Of a DNA stretch of 5,553 nt, positions 1 through 4,002 are shown piece by piece. Origin of the DNA: Euryarchaeota archaeon UBA59 (GTDB taxonomy: Archaea > Thermoplasmatota > Poseidoniia > Poseidoniales > Thalassarchaeaceae); NCBI GenBank assembly GCA_002505495.1, contig DAVI01000005.1:8999-14551 (forward strand). Direction: 5' to 3'. The position numbers and the translations under genes were made by a program. The notes under the pieces are model-generated. The model was given only the letters and a program-made list of their open reading frames with translations, ran no database searches and was not told where the DNA came from. Numbering within the stretch: position 1 is the first letter of the stretch; each line of letters opens with the position of its first letter.

Positions 1-170
1 TCGTAGGTCTGAAACCAACCGATGGTAGAATCGTCAAAGGTCGTTTTAGGTCCCGCATTTGCCAATTCTGAGGCGGAAGCACCAGGGAGGGCGAGGAGTG
101 GAACAAACAACGCAACCAAGAGAAGGACTGACAATCCGAGGGAGCCACGCATGGCTCTTACAAGAGCCAT
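1..170 (-). CDS. N-terminus of a secreted or membrane-anchored protein (partial, continues beyond the left edge)
   Basis: The minus strand is open from an ATG at 170 to the window edge, giving 56 visible residues. Two basic residues (R5, R8) are followed by a hydrophobic core at about residues 11-28 (LGLSVLLLVALFVPLLAL) and then a small-residue Gly-Ala-Ser-Ala stretch. This is a typical Sec signal peptide, with likely cleavage after Ala33 (ASA|S). The short mature part seen (ELANAGPKTTFDDSTIGWFQTY with one break in my reading at the cleavage region) matches no family I recognise. A second in-frame ATG at 152 is equally possible and gives a shorter n-region. The purine-rich AAAGGTGA (178-171) directly abuts the first ATG and lies 18 bases from the second, so neither start has ideal spacing. 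The gene begins 58 bases after the coiled-coil gene on the same strand. The reading frame and signal peptide are seen; function is unknown. Confidence 0.62.
   Translation of the reverse strand, partial: MALVRAMRGSLGLSVLLLVALFVPLLALPGASASELANAGPKTTFDDSTIGWFQTY
151..170. repeat. Palindrome with 9-bp perfect arms over the start of the secreted-protein gene
   Basis: Plus strand ATGGCTCTT (151-159) and AAGAGCCAT (162-170) are exact reverse complements separated by two bases. On the minus strand the outer ends of the arms are the two candidate ATG codons of the downstream gene. It could be an operator-like DNA site or an RNA hairpin that hides the start codons, or it may be accidental. There is no T-tract, so it is not a typical terminator. 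Confidence 0.45.
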
Positions 171-228
171 TCACCTTTCAATGCCGCGTCGGCTCGCTCA
201 AGCGGCATATTCGGAGAGAAGTGAAGAA

Positions 229-3027
229 TCACTCTTCTTCGTCGGACTCGGTCTTGACCGGAGTGAGGGTTGCAGTCGCTGGTCGTAGAATCGCCTTCTC
301 CTCATCGAAAGTGGGAATCATAACCTTGCGCTGTTCGCTGACGGGTCGGAGTGTCGCTGGAGCCTGAGGTTTTGGCTGCAAGACGGGTCGCCTGACCGGT
401 TGGAGGATTTCCGACGGTTCGAACAGGCTATCTCGCTGAGGAGGTCCGCCGACCTCCGGTCTTGGACCATCTCTTACCAAGCGGCCGCCACCGGGTGGGC
501 TGCGGGACAGCGCGCCCTCTTCTGCGCTGTCCCTGACTAGTCGTCCTCCGCCAGGAGGTCCACGCCGTTGAGAGATTTCCTCTACACCTTCTGGCCGGGG
601 GCGGGATATTTCGAAGCCCTCAGCGGTTGGTTGTGTCGCGGCTCCTCCGGCTCCGAATGAAGTGGTATCATCTGTTGAGGGGGAAGTAGCGGGGAACAGG
701 TCGGCAGCATCCGAGAGTTTGCGAACTCTAGAATCAGCCTGCGGTTCTGGTTCTGTTTCATCAACATCAACCGCATCTCCGAGTCGGCGGGCGGCTGCCT
801 CCTTCTCCTCAGGCGCCCTGATTGGGAGACGGACTGGAGTCAATGCGCCTGGTTGTGGTCCCGGCTTGAGTGGTGAATCACTCAGAGCCGGTGCGTCTGG
901 CTTCTCACCTATTGGTGCTCGTGCCGGAGCAAGGCGGCCTCCGGCTGCTTCGCCTAATCCGGGAGATGGCTGCTCTCCAAGTGGCGTGGATGTTGGTTGT
1001 CCGAGAAGCGCACCTCCGAGCGCGCCACCGAGCGCCCCTGCTGCACTGGGTGCGACTTGACCTGAGGCACCCTTCAGTGCGCCCATCCACCTCTCACGCC
1101 GGGCAAGTACCCCATCGGTCTTCTCAAGATCTTCGGTCTCATCCTCCATCTGCTTGAGGCGGACCTCCTCCTCGATGTCTTCATCTGAGACGAGGCTGCG
1201 CTGGAGTTGGGTGCGAATCTTATCTTCAGCAACCACCTTGAATTCCTCAGAGCGTTGCTCAAGAGTTGAGAGGCGCTCGCGGATCTCGGCTCGCTTGACA
1301 GCGAGTTGCGCCTCGATTTCTGCGCGGATTTCTGACTCCCGGCGACGGACATCGATGAGCGCCTTGTTGCGCATGATTTCTTCCCGCTTCGCCAGTTGGC
1401 GCTCAAGTTGGTCTGTGACTTCCTGCTCCTTGCGGCCACGGAATTCCCTGAGGCGGGATTCCATCTCGACCTCGAGTTCCATTGCAGTCTCCTGCTTGAG
1501 CAAGTCGAGTGCGGTCTCGTGGGATATCTTCTCGTTCCGGACTCTGGCATCGACCTCCGCCATGATTTGACGTTGGACCGCTGACTCCTTGGAACGGAAC
1601 TCCTGTTCAAGTTGGTCAATCCACTCCTGCTTCCGCGCCTCAAATGAATCTCCGAGTTGAGTGCGGAGTTCAATCTCCCTGTCGTGTCGGAACCGGCTCA
1701 GACGGCTGGATATCTCTGACTCTCGGCTGCGCTGATAGGAGTCGAACTCGTCAACCATCCGATTCTGAAGTTCGTCATCCAGCTCCAAGTTGAGAGCGTG
1801 CTCAATCTCATCGATGGAATGGCTGAAGGTGAGGTCGTAGCGCTCGCGTAGGCGCTGCTTGCGCTCGGAAAGACGCTCGCCATACTGCTTCTCCAACTCG
1901 TGTAGAATCGACACTCGTACCTCGTCACGCTTGCGGGCAATCGCCAACTCAAGGTCCTGTTGCATCCGGTCCTCCAGTTGCCCGGTCTCCGAGGTGAGGC
2001 GTTCCTCCAATTCCTCCTGCAGGTCTTTGGCGATCTCCTCCTCCATTCGGTGGGCTCGCCTTTCGTATTCGGTGCGCAGGCGCGCCTCGCGTGAGCGCAG
2101 GCGGCTGCGTAGTTGTTGTTCGAGGCGCCGGCGGATACCATCTCTGAGTTGGATTTCGCGCTCGGCGAGGTGAGATCTCTGCTCTTCGTCGATGCGCTCC
2201 GCCTGAAGGTTTCCCTCAACTGTCAGTTGAGATTCCATCTCCTCTTTGAGAGTTGATTCAAGTTCCCTGACCTGCTCTTGCGTCGCCTGATTAGCCTCGA
2301 TTTCCAACTTCTCCTGAAGGAACGCTCTTCGACGCTGGAATTCTGCATCCATCTCTGACGAGAGTTGTTCCTGAATCTGTTCGCGGCGAGTGGAGAGACG
2401 GCGCTCCCGCTCGACTTCGAGTTGTTCGCGCAGCGAAAGTTCCTCGCGCTCCATCCGCATGTCTAGTTCTTCGCGTAGGATTTCCTCTTCACGCTCAAGC
2501 GCATTCTTCTCGAGACGGGATAGTTCGGATTCCATCTCCTGCCGCATCTCTGACTCCAACTTTTCAAGAGCATCGTCATGCTCCAACTGCATGGCGCGGG
2601 TCATCGCTCCGGTGGCACCTGACAGGCGCTCAGCCTGATCCTTGAGTCGAAGGCGGCGTTCACGGCTGAGCCTGTGGCGTAGCGCTTCCTCACTGCGCAG
2701 GTTGCTAGAAATCTGAGTTGCTCGCTCTGCAGATGGGGCTCCGGCACCAGTCACCTCGCTGCGCAACTTGGCGAGCGAATCATGGTCTCCACCGACGACT
2801 TGCTTCTTCAAATCAGAGAGCTTCGCTTCAGTTTCAGTCAGGGTCCCATCCCCTGGGAGGTGATTCCTCCCGGGTGGATGGTGCGATTCTCTTCCTATTT
2901 GAGTCCGGGGGGTGAGATAATGCCCCAAGAGGCCGGTATTAGTACCATTATCCGCCTGTACGGGTGGTGAAACATCCAAGTCGAGGTGGTTCGAGGGGCG
3001 CCCTTCTTTGGTATCTCGGCTCAACAC
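229..3027 (-). CDS. Giant charged coiled-coil protein with a 19-residue periodicity and a disordered Pro/Gly-rich tail
   Basis: From the GTG at 3027 the product is 932 residues, and residue numbers here use that start. Residues about 110-643 are almost uninterrupted Glu/Arg/Gln/Leu-rich helix with no cysteine; within them residues 142-559 follow a 19-residue hydrophobic period. An Ala/Gly run (GALGGALGGALLG, about 660-672) then leads into roughly 260 residues of Pro/Gly/Ser/Glu-rich, probably disordered tail. The tail contains two copies of PPGGGRLVRD, several LxPV motifs and an acidic end (SDEEE). The start is uncertain. The frame is open further, to 3153, but that would overlap the zinc-ribbon gene by 104 bases. 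Residues 1-62 are His/Pro-rich, use rare-looking codons (ATA, AGA, AGG, CGG) and span a strong hairpin, so true translation may begin near 2841-2811, where residues TETEAKLSDLKK begin and only CTG (2841) or TTG (2811) is available. No catalytic motif or ATP-binding site is visible, so it is not an SMC or Rad50 protein. A structural or scaffold role is inference. Confidence 0.9.
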   Translation of the reverse strand: MLSRDTKEGRPSNHLDLDVSPPVQADNGTNTGLLGHYLTPRTQIGRESHHPPGRNHLPGDGTLTETEAKLSDLKKQVVGGDHDSLAKLRSEVTGAGAPSAERATQISSNLRSEEALRHRLSRERRLRLKDQAERLSGATGAMTRAMQLEHDDALEKLESEMRQEMESELSRLEKNALEREEEILREELDMRMEREELSLREQLEVERERRLSTRREQIQEQLSSEMDAEFQRRRAFLQEKLEIEANQATQEQVRELESTLKEEMESQLTVEGNLQAERIDEEQRSHLAEREIQLRDGIRRRLEQQLRSRLRSREARLRTEYERRAHRMEEEIAKDLQEELEERLTSETGQLEDRMQQDLELAIARKRDEVRVSILHELEKQYGERLSERKQRLRERYDLTFSHSIDEIEHALNLELDDELQNRMVDEFDSYQRSRESEISSRLSRFRHDREIELRTQLGDSFEARKQEWIDQLEQEFRSKESAVQRQIMAEVDARVRNEKISHETALDLLKQETAMELEVEMESRLREFRGRKEQEVTDQLERQLAKREEIMRNKALIDVRRRESEIRAEIEAQLAVKRAEIRERLSTLEQRSEEFKVVAEDKIRTQLQRSLVSDEDIEEEVRLKQMEDETEDLEKTDGVLARRERWMGALKGASGQVAPSAAGALGGALGGALLGQPTSTPLGEQPSPGLGEAAGGRLAPARAPIGEKPDAPALSDSPLKPGPQPGALTPVRLPIRAPEEKEAAARRLGDAVDVDETEPEPQADSRVRKLSDAADLFPATSPSTDDTTSFGAGGAATQPTAEGFEISRPRPEGVEEISQRRGPPGGGRLVRDSAEEGALSRSPPGGGRLVRDGPRPEVGGPPQRDSLFEPSEILQPVRRPVLQPKPQAPATLRPVSEQRKVMIPTFDEEKAILRPATATLTPVKTESDEEE
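469..558 (-). repeat. Two copies of the decapeptide PPGGGRLVRD, 20 residues apart
   Basis: The tail of the coiled-coil protein has identical decapeptides encoded at 558-529 and 498-469 (residues 824-833 and 844-853). All ten codons differ synonymously: Pro CCT/CCA and CCT/CCC, Gly GGC/GGT, GGA/GGC and GGA/GGC, Arg CGA/CGC, Leu CTA/TTG, Val GTC/GTA, Arg AGG/AGA, Asp GAC/GAT. The protein match is exact while the DNA match is poor, so this is not a recent duplication. A weaker third relative, GGPPQRD, follows shortly after. Confidence 0.8.
1351..2604 (-). repeat. 22 diverged 19-residue (57-bp) units in the coiled coil
   Basis: Counting from the Met codon at 2604, successive units begin every 57 bases. 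Their first five residues are MTRAM, MRQEM, EEEIL, LREQL, IQEQL, LQEKL, LESTL, QAERI, LRDGI, REARL, IAKDL, LEDRM, VRVSI, RKQRL, IEHAL, EFDSY, FRHDR, RKQEW, VQRQI, HETAL, MESRL, LERQL. The fifth residue is L, I, M, Y or W in 21 of 22 units and the first is hydrophobic in 15. Positions 9 and 13 are also mostly hydrophobic. The spacing 4-4-4-4-3 gives a 19/5 period. I checked several units against the DNA by hand (MTRAM, LQEKL, LEDRM, IEHAL, MESRL, LERQL). The units are diverged at DNA level. After about 1351 the phase changes towards 11-residue spacing. Confidence 0.7.
2846..2881. other. Strong imperfect hairpin just upstream of convincing coiled-coil coding sequence
   Basis: Plus strand 2846-2881 folds as CCATCC + CC + T + GGGAGG, loop TGATT, CCTCCC + G + GG + T + GGATGG. 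That is 14 Watson-Crick pairs with one bulged base (T2875) and one T/G opposition, which becomes C/A on the transcript strand. It lies 5 bases from the CTG at 2841, the earliest position where the coiled-coil reading looks real. There is no U-tract after it on the transcribed strand, so a terminator is unlikely. A 5' leader element controlling the coiled-coil gene is possible. If instead the longer reading frame is translated, it encodes a His/Pro/Gly-rich stretch. Confidence 0.45.
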
Positions 3028-3049
3028 CCATTGTTCGGAGGGATAGGAC

Positions 3050-3448
3050 TCAGAAGGTGACCTTGAACGGCTCTTTGCAGGCCGGGCAGGTGACCTCCCG
3101 GGAGCCGGGGCGTGGCTTGAGTCTGAGGCGCCGCTCACAGGCGGGACAACCAAGTTCTACCTTGACAACCTTTGGATTGACGGAAAACTGCACTGAACAG
3201 GAACTGCACTGCACCTTCGCAGGTCGCTTGTCGACTCCGACCACCAACACCTTTGAGCAGGCGGGACAGGCCACCTTCTCCTCTAGCCAACTGTTGACCG
3301 TCGCATCGTGACTGACCTTGACGACCGCATCACACAACTCACAGGTCTTCTCTCCGAGCCCCAATGGAAGAAGCCCTTCGCAGTTGGGACAGTTGACGAG
3401 CGGGGGTGCAACGCTCGACTCAACAGAATGGTTCTCGTCGCCACTCAA
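3050..3448 (-). CDS. Small protein with three tandem zinc ribbons
   Basis: The protein has 132 residues. Six CxxC knuckles form three pairs: C20/C23 with C36/C39, C61/C64 with C81/C84, and C101/C104 with C121/C124. The gaps inside the pairs are 12, 16 and 16 residues. Each pair is expected to bind one structural zinc ion. Ribbons 2 and 3 resemble each other, both having CPAC, a basic hairpin, a second CxxC and then an aromatic residue (QF, PF), and look like an internal duplication; ribbon 1 is shorter. The N-terminus is acidic and probably flexible, and there is no membrane segment. The start is TTG at 3448, chosen because a good ribosome-binding site (GAGGTG) lies 5 bases upstream and no ATG is near. 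The gene follows the winged-helix gene by 9 bases. Such ribbons mediate nucleic-acid or protein contacts; the specific partner is unknown, and a link to the adjacent coiled-coil protein is only a hypothesis. Confidence 0.9.
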   Translation of the reverse strand: MSGDENHSVESSVAPPLVNCPNCEGLLPLGLGEKTCELCDAVVKVSHDATVNSWLEEKVACPACSKVLVVGVDKRPAKVQCSSCSVQFSVNPKVVKVELGCPACERRLRLKPRPGSREVTCPACKEPFKVTF

Positions 3449-3453
3449 AGAAG

Positions 3454-3459
3454 CACCTC
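3454..3459 (-). promoter_or_regulatory. Ribosome-binding site GAGGTG for the zinc-ribbon gene, overlapping the upstream stop codon
   Basis: On the minus strand GAGGTG (3459-3454) shares bases with the TGA stop of the winged-helix gene (3460-3458) and is followed by 5 bases and then the TTG start. It decides the TTG start and indicates translational coupling of the two genes. Confidence 0.75.
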
Positions 3460-3931
3460 AGTTTCGGGTTCTACCCACAACCAGAATTCCGCCGGGCATG
3501 AAAGTGAAGGGCAGAGCGAGGTCGACCCCCCACTCCTCGGCTGAATCCTCCAGCATCTTCTTGGCAGCGACCGCGTCACTGGCAGTTGATGGAATCTCAA
3601 TCCAGTGAACATCAGCCCCTCGACGAATCAAGTTCGCGACATCCTCGGGAAGCCCGGAGAGTTCGGGGCCAGTGGTTGTATCGACCGAGGAGAGGTCGAT
3701 GGGGACGGTGAGGCGCCACCAGCGAGCGCGGCCCTGGTCGCGATGGTTCTCAACGATGCCCGCCTTCTCCAATTGCTGCAGGTGGTGGTAGAGATGGTAG
3801 CGAGTGACGTCGGTCGTCTTCTGAATCTGAACTGTTGACATTTCGTCTGCGGTTTGAAGCGCCTCGACGATTGCGATTCTCGTGTCGTGGGCCAATGCGA
3901 CGAGTCGGGGGTCTCCACGAATCTTGCTCAT
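3458..3931 (-). CDS. ArsR-like winged-helix transcriptional regulator
   Basis: The protein has 157 residues. Residues about 7-75 form a winged helix-turn-helix: helix 1 (RLVALAHDTRIAIVEAL), a second helix (STVQIQKTTDV), a recognition helix rich in His and Tyr (TRYHLYHHLQQLEKAGIV), and a wing (HRDQGRARWWRLT). This layout is typical of ArsR-type and related archaeal regulators. Residues about 90-157 form a separate C-terminal domain (from PEDVANLI to GGILVVGRTRN) that I do not recognise; it could be a sensor or dimerisation part. There is no cysteine anywhere, so the classic Cys metal site of ArsR/SmtB/CadC repressors is absent; the His cluster H46/H49/H50 lies in the DNA-reading helix. The ATG start at 3931 has an AGGAGA motif 8 bases upstream. 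The gene lies 71 bases after a metal-transporting ATPase and 9 bases before the zinc-ribbon gene. It may regulate this cluster, but its ligand is unknown. Confidence 0.88.
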   Translation of the reverse strand: MSKIRGDPRLVALAHDTRIAIVEALQTADEMSTVQIQKTTDVTRYHLYHHLQQLEKAGIVENHRDQGRARWWRLTVPIDLSSVDTTTGPELSGLPEDVANLIRRGADVHWIEIPSTASDAVAAKKMLEDSAEEWGVDLALPFTFMPGGILVVGRTRN

Positions 3932-3938
3932 GTTGCTT

Positions 3939-3944
3939 TCTCCT
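3939..3944 (-). promoter_or_regulatory. Ribosome-binding site AGGAGA for the winged-helix gene
   Basis: The minus strand reads AGGAGA AAGCAAC ATG, a strong Shine-Dalgarno motif at normal spacing, which fixes the start at 3931. The 71 bases between this gene and the ATPase show no convincing TATA box or bacterial -35/-10 pair, so read-through from the ATPase gene is plausible. Confidence 0.75.
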
Positions 3945-4002
3945 GTGTAAGTTGAACTCGGTGGTCTCCGCTATCAAGGATTGCCCTAACTCACCCTCCG
4001 TC

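Noticed and set aside
182..207. Inverted repeat TGCCGC/GCGGCA with a 14-base loop between the coiled-coil and secreted-protein genes, as a terminator
   Set aside because: The stem is only 6 pairs, the loop is long and no T-tract follows on the transcribed strand.
205..214. CGAATATGCC as a TATA-like promoter element for the secreted-protein gene
   Set aside because: It is a weak match and overlaps the inverted repeat; spacing to the start would be plausible, but nothing else supports it.
1154..2638. Ser/Arg-rich open frames on the plus strand opposite the coiled coil
   Set aside because: They are the antisense shadow of Glu/Leu/Arg-rich codons; they lack start signals and have low-complexity composition.
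229..3027. SMC, Rad50 or other ATPase identity for the long coiled coil
   Set aside because: There is no Walker A, Walker B or ABC signature at either end, and no zinc hook (no cysteine).
3028..3153. Extension of the coiled-coil reading frame to an ATG at 3153
   Set aside because: It would overlap the well-supported zinc-ribbon gene by 104 bases, and the extra residues are Pro/Ser/Arg-rich shadow sequence with no helix character.
3835..3931. Metal-sensing repressor of the ATPase (CadC/SmtB type)
   Set aside because: The regulator is next to a metal pump and has an ArsR-like fold, but it has no cysteine and lies downstream, so a metal-sensor call is not supported by residues.
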